From the NCBI RefSeq assembly GCF_000276605.1, contig NZ_AKJX01000099.1, positions 1 to 64,000 on the forward strand: DNA of 64,000 bases, in the 5' to 3' direction. How positions within the stretch are numbered: position 1 is the stretch's first letter; each line of letters opens with the position of its first letter. The DNA is from Acidovorax sp. CF316. Its GTDB lineage: Bacteria; Pseudomonadota; Gammaproteobacteria; Burkholderiales; Burkholderiaceae_C. The notes beneath the pieces were generated by a model, which ran no database searches, had not been told where the DNA came from, and saw only the letters and a list, made by a program, of their open reading frames with translations. Positions 33,866 to 42,890 of the stretch are shown here, one piece after another. The position numbers were made by a program, and so were the translations under genes.

Positions 33866-34657
33866 ATGTATGCATTCACCTACGAAACCCCGGCCAGCGT
33901 GGCCGATGCGGCGCGCCTGGCGGCTGCTGGCGGCAAGCCCATCGCGGGCGGCCAGAGCCTGCTGCCCTCGATGCGCCTGCGCCTGGCCAACCCCGGCCAG
34001 GTGGTGGACCTCAATGGCATCCCCGAGCTGGCCGGCATCCGCCGCGAAGGCAATGCCCTGGTGATCGGCGCGATGACCCGGCATATGGACGTGGCCGCGA
34101 GCGCGGAGGTCAAGGCCGCCATCCCGGCCCTGGCCGACCTGGCCGCGCACATCGGCGACCGCCAGGTGCGTGCCCGCGGCACGCTGGGCGGCTCGGTGGC
34201 CAACAACGACCCCGCGGCCTGCTACCCCAGCGCCGTGCTGGGGCTGAACGCCACCGTCATCACCGACCAGCGCGAGATCGCAGCGGACGACTTCTTCGTG
34301 GGCATGTACACCACGGCGCTGCAGGAGGGCGAGCTGATCACCGCGATCCGCTTCCCGATCCCCAAGCGCGCGGCCTACCTCAAGTTCAAGCAGGCGGCCT
34401 CGCGCTTCTCGCTGGTGGGCGTGTTCGTGGCGCAGACCGATGCCGGCGTGCGCGTGGCCGTGACCGGTGCCGCCAGCAGCGTCTTCCGCCAGCAGGCGCT
34501 GGAGGCGGCGTTGAACCAGGACTTCTCGGTGGCTTCGGCCGCCGCGGTGAAGGTAGACGCGAGCGACCTGAACACCGACATCCACGCCAGCGCCATCTAC
34601 CGTGCCAACCTGATCAGCGTGCAGACGCAGCGGGCCGTGGCCCAGATGCTGGGTTGA
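33866..34657 (+). CDS. coxM: Molybdenum hydroxylase FAD subunit (CoxM-like)
   Basis: A 263-residue flavoprotein subunit. The FAD-binding motifs are AGGQSLLPSMRLRLANP (residues 31-47) and TLGGSVANNDPAACYP (about 109-124), typical of CoxM. The C-terminal CO-dehydrogenase flavoprotein domain follows. It accepts electrons from the [2Fe-2S] subunit and hands them to the respiratory chain or another acceptor. It starts 12 bp after coxL and is followed by coxD. Confidence 0.94.
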   Translation: MYAFTYETPASVADAARLAAAGGKPIAGGQSLLPSMRLRLANPGQVVDLNGIPELAGIRREGNALVIGAMTRHMDVAASAEVKAAIPALADLAAHIGDRQVRARGTLGGSVANNDPAACYPSAVLGLNATVITDQREIAADDFFVGMYTTALQEGELITAIRFPIPKRAAYLKFKQAASRFSLVGVFVAQTDAGVRVAVTGAASSVFRQQALEAALNQDFSVASAAAVKVDASDLNTDIHASAIYRANLISVQTQRAVAQMLG

Positions 34658-34661
34658 CGCC

Positions 34662-35570
34662 TTGCCACCCGAGCTGGCCTCCATCGACGACCTGGTGCAG
34701 GCCCTGCAGCGCGTGGGCTATTTTGCCGACCGGCGCCTGGCGACCGCCGTGTTCCTGGCGCTCAAGTTGCAGCGCCCGCTGCTGCTTGAAGGCGAGCCCG
34801 GCGTGGGCAAGACGGCGCTGGCCAAGGCGCTGTCCGGGGTGCTGGCGCGCAGCCTGATCCGCCTGCAGTGCTACGACGGGCTGGAGCAGCGCGAGGCGCT
34901 GTACGAGTGGAATTACGCGGCCCAGCTGCTGCACATGCGTGCCGCCGAACTGGAGCCAGGGGGCGCAAGAGACATCGAGGCCGAGGTCTACCAGGAGCGC
35001 TACCTGATCCGCCGCCCCCTGCTGCAGGCGCTGCAGGCACCCGCCCCCGGCGCCGTGCTGCTGGTGGACGAGGTGGACCGCGCCGACGAGCCCTTCGAGG
35101 CCTTTCTGCTCGAATACCTGGGCGAGTACCAGGTCAGCATTCCCGAGATCGGCACGGTGCGCGCCACGGCCACGCCGGTCACCCTGCTCACCAGCAACCG
35201 CACGCGCGACCTGCACGACGCCGTCAAGCGCCGCTGCCTGTACCACTGGCTCGACTACCCCGAGCGTGAGCGCGAGCTGGCCATCGTGCGCGCCCAGGTG
35301 CCCGGCGCCAGCGAGGCCCTGGCTGCCCAGGTGGCCGACTTCGTGCACCGGCTGCGCAGCCAGCCCTTTGCCAATGCCTTCCAGCGCGCGCCCGGCATCG
35401 CCGAGAGCGTGGAATGGGCCAAGGCGCTGGTGGCGCTCGACACCCTGGTGGTGGACCCCGAGATCGTCTCCGACACCGCCGGCATCCTGTTCAAGCAGCG
35501 CGAGGATGTGGCCGCGCTGACGCGGGACATGGCGGCCGAACTCCTCAAGCCGGTGGAAGAAGCGGGCTGA
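34662..35570 (+). CDS. coxD: MoxR-type AAA+ ATPase (CoxD-like)
   Basis: A 302-residue AAA+ chaperone. Walker A is GEPGVGKTALA (about residues 44-54), Walker B AVLLVDEVDRADEPFEAFLLEYL, and sensor residues lie in LLTSNRTRDLHDAVKRRC. CoxD in carboxydotrophs helps assemble the metal centre of CO dehydrogenase. A TTG at 34662 is the apparent start, only 4 bp after coxM; no nearby ATG fits. It works with the VWA protein encoded next. Its presence beside a form II enzyme suggests that this enzyme too needs post-translational maturation. Confidence 0.9.
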   Translation: MPPELASIDDLVQALQRVGYFADRRLATAVFLALKLQRPLLLEGEPGVGKTALAKALSGVLARSLIRLQCYDGLEQREALYEWNYAAQLLHMRAAELEPGGARDIEAEVYQERYLIRRPLLQALQAPAPGAVLLVDEVDRADEPFEAFLLEYLGEYQVSIPEIGTVRATATPVTLLTSNRTRDLHDAVKRRCLYHWLDYPERERELAIVRAQVPGASEALAAQVADFVHRLRSQPFANAFQRAPGIAESVEWAKALVALDTLVVDPEIVSDTAGILFKQREDVAALTRDMAAELLKPVEEAG

Positions 35571-35571
35571 C

Positions 35572-36789
35572 ATGGCCGCCACCCCTTCCGCCGCAACGGC
35601 CTCCCAGCTCGGCGATGCGCGCACCGGCAAGCTGGCCGACAACCTCACGGGTTTTGGCCGCACCCTGCGCCGCGCCGGTGTGCGCGTGGACGCCGCGCGC
35701 ATGGCCCTGGCCCAGCAGGCGGTGCTGCTGGTCGGCCTGCAGCGCCAGGACTTCAGCGCCGCGCTGGAGGCCGTGCTGGTGAGCCGCGAGCAGGACCGCC
35801 TGGTGTTCCGCGAGCTGTTCGACGCCTACTTCAAGAACCCCAACGTGGCGCAGAAGCTGCTGGCCCAGATGCTGCCCAGCGCGGAATCGAAGGCCGAGCC
35901 CGTGAAGCGCCGCCCGCGCGTGAGCGAGGCGCTGGCGCCCGTGCGCGCCGCGCGCAAGGCCCCGCCGCGCGAGGAGGACAAGGTCGACTTCGATGCCGCG
36001 ATGACCGCCAGCGACCTCAGGCGCCTGCGCCATGCGGATTTCAACCAGCTGTCCGCCAGCGAATACCGGTTGGTGGAGCAACTGGCGCGCGACATTCCGC
36101 TGCCGCTGCCCGACTTTGCCGCGCGCCGCACCCGCCCCGGTGCGCGCGGCAACCGCCCGCACTGGCCCGGTGCCATGCACCAGGCAGCGCGCACGGGCGG
36201 CGAATTCTTGCAGGTGCCGCTGCTGCAGCGCCGCCGCCAGCCCTTGCCGCTGCTGGTGCTGGTGGATGTGTCGGGCTCCATGGAGCGCTATGCGCGCCTG
36301 CTGCTGGCCTTTTTGCACGCCGCCACCGCGCCGCGCAGGGCGGGGGCGCTGCGGCGCGACGTGTTCGCCTTCGGCACGGGGTTGACCGACCTCACCCCGG
36401 CCTTTCGCCTGGCCGACACCGATGCCATGCTGGAGGCTGCCAGCCACGCCATCGCCGACTTTGCCGGCGGCACGCGCATGGGCGAGAGCCTGCGCGCCCT
36501 GCGCCTGCAGCACGCGCGCCGGCTCGTGGGGCGGCGCACCCTGGTGCTGCTCATCACCGACGGCCTGGACACCGGCGAGTCCGAGCTGCTGGCGCAGGAG
36601 CTGGCCTGGCTGCGCCGCCACTGCGCGCGCCTGCTGTGGCTCAACCCGCTGCTGCGCTTTGGCGGCTATGCGCCCACGGCGCGCGGCGCATCGGTGCTGC
36701 ACCGCGAGGCGCACGGCATGCTGGCCGTGCACGACCTGAGCCGCCTGCAGGACCTGGCCGGCAGCCTGGCGGCCGTGCTGCGGCAGTGA
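35572..36789 (+). CDS. coxE: VWA-domain protein (CoxE-like)
   Basis: A 405-residue protein with a C-terminal von Willebrand A domain. The metal-binding MIDAS motif is LVDVSGSMERYAR (about residues 228-240), with the threonine in GTRMGESL and Asp in LLITDGLDTGES. MoxR ATPases act with such VWA partners to insert metals or remodel enzymes. The N-terminal half is helical and charged. It starts one base after the coxD stop, the usual D-E pair. Confidence 0.92.
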   Translation: MAATPSAATASQLGDARTGKLADNLTGFGRTLRRAGVRVDAARMALAQQAVLLVGLQRQDFSAALEAVLVSREQDRLVFRELFDAYFKNPNVAQKLLAQMLPSAESKAEPVKRRPRVSEALAPVRAARKAPPREEDKVDFDAAMTASDLRRLRHADFNQLSASEYRLVEQLARDIPLPLPDFAARRTRPGARGNRPHWPGAMHQAARTGGEFLQVPLLQRRRQPLPLLVLVDVSGSMERYARLLLAFLHAATAPRRAGALRRDVFAFGTGLTDLTPAFRLADTDAMLEAASHAIADFAGGTRMGESLRALRLQHARRLVGRRTLVLLITDGLDTGESELLAQELAWLRRHCARLLWLNPLLRFGGYAPTARGASVLHREAHGMLAVHDLSRLQDLAGSLAAVLRQ

Positions 36790-36828
36790 CGCCAACGACC
36801 TGACTGAATCACCGAGGAATCAATCACC

Positions 36829-37512
36829 ATGGAAATGCAAGCCAGCCGCACCCTTGCCGCCAGCCAGAGCCAGGCCTGGGCAGCGCTCAACGACCCCGAG
36901 GTGCTCAAGCTGTGCATCCCCGGCTGCGAGAAGATCGAGCCCACGGGCGAGAACCAGTTCAGCGTGGCCATGGCGCTCAAGATCGGGCCGGTCTCGGCCA
37001 AGTTCGCGGGCAAGATCACGCTCTCGGACATCGTGCCGCCCGAGAGCTACACCATCGCCTTCGACGGCTCGGGCGGCGTGGCCGGCTTTGGCAAGGGCAG
37101 CGCCCAGGTGCGGCTCGAGGCGCTGCCGCCCGAGGGCGCGCAGGAGCGCTGCGAACTGCACTACACCGTACACGCCACCGTGGGCGGCAAGATCGCCCAG
37201 CTGGGCCAACGCCTGATCGACGGCGCCGCCAAGGGGATGGCCGAGGATTTCTTCAAGCGCTTCGACAACGAGATGCAGCGCCGCCATCCGCCTGCCGCGG
37301 GGGAGAGCGATGCCGACCCCCCCGACACCGTGCCCACCGAAATCCCCACCCAGCCGGGCGAGGACGCCGGGCCTGCAAGCGGCTTTGTTCCGAGCCAGCG
37401 GGCGGGCCTGCAGCCTGCAGGCGGCCCCGAGTCCCAGGGCGGCGGCATCCCCGTCTGGGTCTGGGTCGCCGGCGCCGTGGCCCTGGTCGCGCTGGCCTGG
37501 TGGCTGAACTAG
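36829..37512 (+). CDS. coxG: CoxG-like SRPBCC protein with C-terminal membrane anchor
   Basis: A 227-residue protein. Residues 1-150 are a CoxG domain of the SRPBCC (START-like) superfamily: AWAALNDPEVLKLCIPGCEKIE and the VGPVSAKF-like stretch KIGPVSAKFAGKITLSD. Then comes a Pro/Gly/Glu-rich linker and a final membrane helix (VWVWVAGAVALVALAWW). In carboxydotrophs CoxG recruits CO dehydrogenase to the membrane and is thought to carry quinone, so this protein probably links the hydroxylase to the respiratory chain. Confidence 0.92.
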   Translation: MEMQASRTLAASQSQAWAALNDPEVLKLCIPGCEKIEPTGENQFSVAMALKIGPVSAKFAGKITLSDIVPPESYTIAFDGSGGVAGFGKGSAQVRLEALPPEGAQERCELHYTVHATVGGKIAQLGQRLIDGAAKGMAEDFFKRFDNEMQRRHPPAAGESDADPPDTVPTEIPTQPGEDAGPASGFVPSQRAGLQPAGGPESQGGGIPVWVWVAGAVALVALAWWLN

Positions 37513-37564
37513 CGGTATCCCTCGGCGCACGGAACCGCCGGGCCTTGGGCACAATCTACGCACG

Positions 37565-38647
37565 ATGACGATGGAAAACCTCGATGTGATGGTGCTGCGC
37601 TCCCTGCACGGCTGGCGTGCGGCAGGGCGGCGTGCGCTGCTGGCCACGGTGGTGCGCACCTGGGGGTCTTCGCCCCGGCCCGTGGGCTCGATCATGGCGC
37701 TGTGCGACGACGGTGCGGTGGTGGGCTCGGTCTCGGGCGGTTGCATCGAGGACGACCTGATCGACCGCCACACCCGCGCCTACGCGCAGGAGCGCGCCGG
37801 GGCCACGGGGCACGAACACCGCATTCCCCAGGGCCCGCCGTCCTTCGTCAAGTACGGCATCACGGCCGACGAGGCACACCGCTTCGGCCTGCCCTGCGGC
37901 GGCACGCTGGAGCTGCTGCTCGAATACGACCCCGACCCCGCGCGCCTGGCCGAGCTGATCGCCGCGCTCGAAGCCGGGCGCCTGGTGCGCCGCTCGGTGC
38001 GCCTGGCCGATGGCGCGGTGTCCCTGGCCATGGCCACGGAGCCTGCCGAACTGGCCGTGGACGGGCAGGAGCTGACCAACACCTTCGGCCCCGAATACCG
38101 CATGCTCATCATCGGTGCGGGCCAGATGGCCGAGTACCTGGCAACCATGGCCTTGTTCAACGGCTTTGCCGTGACCGTGTGCGACCCGCGCGAGGAGTAC
38201 CGCCACGGTTGGAAGGTGCCCGGCGCCACCCTGGTGAGCGCCATGCCCGACGACGTGGTGGTGGATTTCAAGCCCGACCGGCGCAGCTGCGTGGTGGCGC
38301 TCACGCACGACCCCAAGCTCGACGACCTGGCGCTGCTGGAGGCCCTGTCCAGCGAGGCCTTCTACGTCGGCGGCATCGGTTCGCGGCGCAACAACGAGGC
38401 ACGGCGTGCGCGCATGATCGAGCACTTCGAGCAGACCGAGGCCAGCCTGGCGCGTCTGCGCGGGCCCATCGGCATCTACATTGGCAGCAAGACACCGCCC
38501 GAGATCGCCGTGAGCGTGATGGCCGAGATCCTGGCCGTGAAGAACGGCGTGGCCCTGCCGCGCGTGATGGAAGTGGCCCAGGCCAAGAACGACCGCGACG
38601 TGGCGCACAACGATCCCGGGCCGCTGGTCTGTGCGGTGAACCGCTGA
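37565..38647 (+). CDS. XdhC/CoxI-family protein
   Basis: A 360-residue protein with an N-terminal XdhC_CoxI segment (RRALLATVVRTWGSSPRPVGSIMAL...VSGGCIEDDL) and a C-terminal Rossmann-like domain (RMLIIGAGQMAEYLATMALFNGFAVTVCDPREEY). XdhC proteins bind and finish the molybdenum cofactor (sulfuration) before insertion into xanthine-oxidase-type enzymes, so it fits as the last gene of the cox cluster. It could equally be called CoxF or CoxI; sequence alone does not decide. Confidence 0.92.
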   Translation: MTMENLDVMVLRSLHGWRAAGRRALLATVVRTWGSSPRPVGSIMALCDDGAVVGSVSGGCIEDDLIDRHTRAYAQERAGATGHEHRIPQGPPSFVKYGITADEAHRFGLPCGGTLELLLEYDPDPARLAELIAALEAGRLVRRSVRLADGAVSLAMATEPAELAVDGQELTNTFGPEYRMLIIGAGQMAEYLATMALFNGFAVTVCDPREEYRHGWKVPGATLVSAMPDDVVVDFKPDRRSCVVALTHDPKLDDLALLEALSSEAFYVGGIGSRRNNEARRARMIEHFEQTEASLARLRGPIGIYIGSKTPPEIAVSVMAEILAVKNGVALPRVMEVAQAKNDRDVAHNDPGPLVCAVNR

Positions 38648-38655
38648 CCGTTGTT

Positions 38656-39159
38656 TCAGCGGCTGCGGGTCTGCAGCTCCCGCTGCACATGCTTCAGCAA
38701 CCCCTCGCAGGCATCCTCCACCAGGTCCAGCACGTCATCGAAGCCGGTGGCGCCGCCGTAGTACGGATCGGGTACCACGGGACTGTCCATGCGCAGGCAG
38801 AACTCCGTGAGGCGCCGGAGCTTGTGGGCATGCTGGGGCGGGCACAGGTCCTGCGCCATGGCCAGGTTGTCCCAGTCCATGGCGAGAACCAGGTCGTGCG
38901 TTTCGAAGTCGGCCAGCAGCATCTGCCGCGCCTTCAGGTCCGACAGGTCGTAGCCGCGCCGGGTGGCGTGCTTTTGCGAGCGGTGGTCCGGTGGCTCACC
39001 CGGGTGGTAGTTGTGCGTGCCGGCCGAGTCCACGCGCACCCGGTCAGTCAGGCCCGCCGCCTGCACGCGGTGGCGGAACACGCCATGCGCCGTGGGGCTG
39101 CGGCAGATGTTGCCCATGCAGAGAAAAAGGACCGAATAGCCGGGTGTTGTTGGTGCCAT
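38656..39159 (-). CDS. Low-molecular-weight protein-tyrosine phosphatase
   Basis: A 167-residue phosphatase. The P-loop is FLCMGNICRSPTAHG (C-x4-CRS type, with the nucleophile in CMGNICRS), the general-acid loop VPDPYYGG near residue 128. It removes phosphate from tyrosine in proteins. The ATG at 39159 was chosen because 20 further upstream residues are not family-like. It converges on the XdhC gene with 8 bp between stops and follows phhA, from which a hairpin separates it. Confidence 0.93.
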   Translation of the reverse strand: MAPTTPGYSVLFLCMGNICRSPTAHGVFRHRVQAAGLTDRVRVDSAGTHNYHPGEPPDHRSQKHATRRGYDLSDLKARQMLLADFETHDLVLAMDWDNLAMAQDLCPPQHAHKLRRLTEFCLRMDSPVVPDPYYGGATGFDDVLDLVEDACEGLLKHVQRELQTRSR

Positions 39160-39175
39160 GTGTGCCCTCAATGCA

Positions 39176-39198
39176 GAACGGCCCCGTGGGGGCCGTTC
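39176..39198 (-). terminator. Hairpin after phhA
   Basis: Perfect 10-bp stem GAACGGCCCC (39176-39185) and GGGGCCGTTC (39189-39198) with a 3-nt loop, 22 bp past the phhA stop. The following minus-strand sequence has only a short T-rich stretch, so termination may be partial. Confidence 0.65.
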
Positions 39199-39219
39199 AG
39201 GAGTGTCGCATGACGGCAA

Positions 39220-40119
39220 TCAGGCGTGCACCTTCTCGCGCTTGGCGTCGTGGTAGGCCAGGGTGCCGCGCGTCACCACGCGGTCACCGGCCAGCACGGC
39301 ACCGGCCTCGTGCTCGGGCGCGCCCTTCAAGCGATCGTAGAGCGGCGCGAAGTCGATCTTGGCCAGTTCCAGCAGTTCGTCCAGGTGGCCCAGCACGAAG
39401 TAGGTTTCCTGGAAATCATCGATGCGGTAGTTCGTCTGCATCACGCGTTCCAGTTCGAAGCGCACGCGGTTGGGCGAGTCGCTCTCGACCGAAAAGCGCG
39501 TCTCGCTGGCCGACGAGGCGATGCCCGCGCCGTAGATGCGCAGGCCGTCGCTCTGCTGCACCAGGCCGAACTCCACCGTGTACCAGTACACGCGTGCCAG
39601 CTTCTCCAGCACGCCCAGGCGGCTGGCGCGCAGGCCGCCTTCGCCATAGGCCTGGATGTAGTCGGCGATCACCGGGTTCATGAGCATGGGCACATGGCCG
39701 AACACGTCGTGGAAGACGTCGGGCTCTTCCAGGTAGTCGAGCTCATGCGGCTTGCGGATGAACTGGCCGGCCGGAAAGCGCCGGTTGGCCAGGTGGCCGA
39801 AGAACACGTCGTCGGGCACCAGCCCAGGCACGGCCACCACTTCCCAGCCCGTGCGCTTCTTGAGCACCTTGGACATCTGCTCGAAGTCGGGGATCTGCTC
39901 GGGCCCGATCGGCAGGTCCTGCATGCCGAGGATGAACTCGTCGCAGGCGCGGCCGGGCAGCAGCTTGGACTGCCGCTCGAACAGGGTGCGCCACACGCCG
40001 TGTTCCTCTTGCGTGTAATTCGCCCAGCCCTGGTCGATGGTCCAGTCGGGCCGTTCGGGGGCGTGCGCGTCCCCGGCCGCCAGGCCGTGCTTGGCGGTTT
40101 CCTTGAGCTGCTGCAGCAT
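39220..40119 (-). CDS. phhA: Phenylalanine 4-monooxygenase
   Basis: A 299-residue pterin-dependent hydroxylase that turns phenylalanine into tyrosine. The iron ligands are the two His of FHDVFGHVPML (about residues 136-146) and the Glu of YWYTVEFGLV (about 178-187), as in characterised bacterial enzymes. Length fits the bacterial form, with no regulatory ACT domain. It follows phhB, which recycles its pterin, and hpd, which acts two steps further in tyrosine breakdown, so the three form a catabolic operon. Confidence 0.97.
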   Translation of the reverse strand: MLQQLKETAKHGLAAGDAHAPERPDWTIDQGWANYTQEEHGVWRTLFERQSKLLPGRACDEFILGMQDLPIGPEQIPDFEQMSKVLKKRTGWEVVAVPGLVPDDVFFGHLANRRFPAGQFIRKPHELDYLEEPDVFHDVFGHVPMLMNPVIADYIQAYGEGGLRASRLGVLEKLARVYWYTVEFGLVQQSDGLRIYGAGIASSASETRFSVESDSPNRVRFELERVMQTNYRIDDFQETYFVLGHLDELLELAKIDFAPLYDRLKGAPEHEAGAVLAGDRVVTRGTLAYHDAKREKVHA

Positions 40120-40137
40120 GTGTGTCTCCTGGGCCGT

Positions 40138-40437
40138 CTATGCCGTGAAGGCTGCGGCGATGCGGTTCATCAGCGTGGCCATCTCGATGTCCTTGGCCGA
40201 GATGCCGTCCACGTCGTGCGTGGTCAGCGTGACCGACACGCGGTGGTAGACGTTGGACCACTCGGGGTGGTGGTTCATGCGCTCTGCGTGCAGGGCCACC
40301 TGGGCCATGAAGCCGAAGGCCTGCACGAAGTCGGCAAACTGGAATGCGCGGGTGAGCACGCCTCCGCGCTCGGCGCCGTGCGTCCAGCCGGCCAGGGCGG
40401 GCAACTGCGCCGCCAGCTGCTCGGGCGTGAGCTTCAT
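40138..40437 (-). CDS. phhB: Pterin-4a-carbinolamine dehydratase
   Basis: A 99-residue protein that dehydrates the 4a-hydroxytetrahydrobiopterin made by phenylalanine hydroxylase so that the cofactor can be reduced again. The [31 protein letters not shown] stretch contains the active-site His pair and is diagnostic. The ATG at 40437 overlaps the hpd stop (ATGA), and phhA follows 18 bp after its own stop. Confidence 0.96.
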   Translation of the reverse strand: MKLTPEQLAAQLPALAGWTHGAERGGVLTRAFQFADFVQAFGFMAQVALHAERMNHHPEWSNVYHRVSVTLTTHDVDGISAKDIEMATLMNRIAAAFTA

Positions 40438-41540
40438 GCCGTTTCCTTGGCCACGGCCTTGTCGCCCACGTCCAGCACGCCGCGGTTGATCTGGTCGCGC
40501 TCCAGCGACTCGAACAGCGCCTTGAAGTTGCCTTCGCCGAAGCCCTCGCGGTAGTTGCCCTTGCGTTCGATGAACTCGAAGAACACCGGGCCCAGCATGG
40601 GCTGGGAGAAGATCTGCAGCAGCAGGCGCGGCTGGCCGCCTTCGGTCGTGCCGTCCAGCAGGATGCCGCGGGCCTGCAGCTCGCCCACGGGCTGGCCGTG
40701 GCCGGGCAGGCGCTTTTCCAGGTTCTCGTAGTAGACCTCGTTGGGTGCGGTCAACAGCGGGATGCCGGCCATCTGCAACTGGTCGATGGATTCGAGCAGG
40801 TTGTCGGTGAGCAAGGCGATGTGCTGGATGCCCTCGCCGTTGAACTGCATCAAAAACTCTTCGATCTGGCCGCCGCCCTGGCGCGACTCCTCGTTCAGCG
40901 GGATGCGGATCAGGCCGTCCGGCGCCGTCATGGCCTTGGAGGTCAGGCCGGTGTACTCGCCCGAGATGTCGAAGTAGCGGATCTCGCGGAAGTTGAACAG
41001 CTTGGTATAGAAGTCGGCCCAGTAGGCCATGCGGCCACGGTAGACGTTGTGCGTGAGGTGGTCCACCACCTGGAAGCCGTGGCCCTTGGGGTGCAGGTCC
41101 ACGCCGGGCAGGAACTCGAAGTCGATGTCGTAGATGGACTTGCCGTCTTCGAAGCGGTCGATCAGGTACAGCGGCGCGCCGCCGATGCCCTTGATCGCAG
41201 GCAGGCGCAGCTCCATCGGGCCAGTCGGGATCTCGACCGGCTGGGCGCCCAGCTCCAGGGCGCGGTTGTAGGCCTTGTGTGCATCGCGCACCCGGAAGGC
41301 CAGGCCGCAGGCAGCGGCGCCATGCTCGCCAGCGAAGTAGGCCGCGTTGCCCGGCTCGTTGTTGACGATGAAGTTGATGCCGCCCTGGCGGTACAGCAGC
41401 ACGTTCTTGGAGCGGTGCTTGGCCACCAGCGAAAAGCCCATCTTCTCGAACATCGGCTCCAGCAGGCCGGGCTTGGGCGAGGAGAATTCCACGAACTCGA
41501 AGCCGCACAGGCCCATGGGGTTGTCAAACAGATCGCTCAT
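40434..41540 (-). CDS. hpd: 4-hydroxyphenylpyruvate dioxygenase
   Basis: A 368-residue non-heme iron enzyme that turns 4-hydroxyphenylpyruvate into homogentisate in tyrosine breakdown. Two vicinal-oxygen-chelate halves are present. The iron ligands lie in [12 protein letters not shown] (His), [11 protein letters not shown] (His) and [22 protein letters not shown] (Glu). It is the first gene of hpd-phhB-phhA. No homogentisate dioxygenase gene is in the window, so the rest of the pathway must be elsewhere. Confidence 0.97.
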   Translation of the reverse strand: MSDLFDNPMGLCGFEFVEFSSPKPGLLEPMFEKMGFSLVAKHRSKNVLLYRQGGINFIVNNEPGNAAYFAGEHGAAACGLAFRVRDAHKAYNRALELGAQPVEIPTGPMELRLPAIKGIGGAPLYLIDRFEDGKSIYDIDFEFLPGVDLHPKGHGFQVVDHLTHNVYRGRMAYWADFYTKLFNFREIRYFDISGEYTGLTSKAMTAPDGLIRIPLNEESRQGGGQIEEFLMQFNGEGIQHIALLTDNLLESIDQLQMAGIPLLTAPNEVYYENLEKRLPGHGQPVGELQARGILLDGTTEGGQPRLLLQIFSQPMLGPVFFEFIERKGNYREGFGEGNFKALFESLERDQINRGVLDVGDKAVAKETA

Positions 41541-41893
41541 ACATCGTCTCCATCATCGGTGGGCGGCTCTCAGGCCGGGGGATAGGGAGACTGTAGGGAT
41601 TTCAGGGCGCAGTTATCTTGCAATTTCGACATGCCAGAAGCCATTGCGCGCTTGATTCGTGCGAAAAACCAAATCCAGTGCATTTGAAAGGCTAAAAGTA
41701 CTCGAATTGTGCAGGCTTGCTGCACTTTGGGGCGCTGTTGAGCCAACACACAAAGCCACCCTGGCAGTGCAGGCATGCGGGCGCATGCCCAGGTGTGATG
41801 CATCAGATTTTCTGCATGCCTCGCGCGCTGAAACGGTATTTCTCACGCCCGCATCCCTTGACCATACTCAAGCCCCATAACAGGAGACAAGCG
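41541..41893. promoter_or_regulatory. Divergent region, hpd / Bug-type binding protein
   Basis: No gene is supported in these 353 bp. It is less GC-rich than its surroundings, as expected for promoters of both flanking genes. AGGAG lies just before the start at 41894. No regulator gene is encoded here, and I saw no dyad strong enough to name. Confidence 0.4.
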
Positions 41894-42868
41894 ATGAACA
41901 CCACCCGCCGCCAGTTCGCGGGCCAGCTGGGCGCCTCGGCCCTGGCCGCCCACAGCCCCTTTGCCTTCGCGCAGGACAGGACCATTCGCGTGCTCGTGGG
42001 CTACGCCGCGGGCGGCGCTGCCGACACCGTGGCCCGTGCCGTGGCCGAAGGCGTGCGCGGCCATGGCTTCAACATGCTGGTGGACAACAAGGGCGGTGCC
42101 GGTGGCCGGCTGGCCACCGAGGCCCTGGTGGCGGCCCCGTCCGACGGCGCCACCCTGCTCATGACGCCCATGGGCAACCTGACCCTGTACCCCCACGTCT
42201 TCAAGTCCCTGTCGTACGACCCGCTCAAGCAGTTCGTCGGCGTGGGCAAGGCCTGCAGCATGAGCTTTGCACTGGCGGTGGGCGCCAACAGCCCGGCGAA
42301 GACGCTCAAGGAGTTCCTGGACCTTGCGCGCAAGGACAATGCCCTGGCCGCCTACGGCACGCCCGGTGCGGGTACGGCCATGCACTTCATCGGCCAACTG
42401 CTGGGCAAGGCCGCCAAGGTGCCGCTGGCGCACGTGGCGTACCGTGGGGGCTCTGCCGCGGTGACCGACGCCATCGGCGGGGTTTTGCCCTGCGTGGTCA
42501 CCACGCTGCCCAACCTGCTGCCCATGCACAAGTCGGGCAAGCTGCGCATCCTGGCGATCTCCGACGAGGCGCCGCTGGCCGCGCTACCCGGCGTGCCCAC
42601 CTTCAAGTCGCTGGGCTACGGCGACCTGGCGATCACCGAGACCTTCGCCCTGTTCGCGCGGGCCGGCACGCCCGCGCCCCTGGTCGCGCAGCTCAACAAG
42701 AGCGTCACGGAGGCCATTCAATCCGAAAAGATCGCCTCGCTTCTGCACAAGCTTGAATACCAGCCCCAGACCGCCACCACCGAAGCCCTGGACCGGCAGC
42801 TGCGCGAAGACCATGCACGCTGGGGCCAGATCGTGAAGGCATCCGGCTACACACCTGAAGACTCGTGA
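41894..42868 (+). CDS. Bug/TctC-family periplasmic solute-binding protein
   Basis: A 324-residue binding protein of the tripartite tricarboxylate transporter type. The N-terminus NTTRRQFAGQLGASALAAHSPFAFAQ is a twin-arginine-like signal. IRVLVGYAAGGAADTVARAVAEGV, VDNKGGAGGRLATEALVAAPSDG and VAYRGGSAAVTDAIGG are the Bug ligand-loop motifs. The ATG at 41894 follows AGGAG. No TctAB permease is nearby; such orphan Bug proteins are plentiful in Comamonadaceae. The downstream sulfatase gene starts 22 bp after its stop, so the ligand may be a sulfate or phosphonate ester. Confidence 0.92.
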   Translation: MNTTRRQFAGQLGASALAAHSPFAFAQDRTIRVLVGYAAGGAADTVARAVAEGVRGHGFNMLVDNKGGAGGRLATEALVAAPSDGATLLMTPMGNLTLYPHVFKSLSYDPLKQFVGVGKACSMSFALAVGANSPAKTLKEFLDLARKDNALAAYGTPGAGTAMHFIGQLLGKAAKVPLAHVAYRGGSAAVTDAIGGVLPCVVTTLPNLLPMHKSGKLRILAISDEAPLAALPGVPTFKSLGYGDLAITETFALFARAGTPAPLVAQLNKSVTEAIQSEKIASLLHKLEYQPQTATTEALDRQLREDHARWGQIVKASGYTPEDS

Positions 42869-42890
42869 CCTGAAGAGAGACAACGAACCC

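Noticed and set aside
31229-34684. A 1151-residue open frame antisense to coxSLM.
   Set aside because: Same composition artefact. The coxS, coxL and coxM motifs on the plus strand account for the region.
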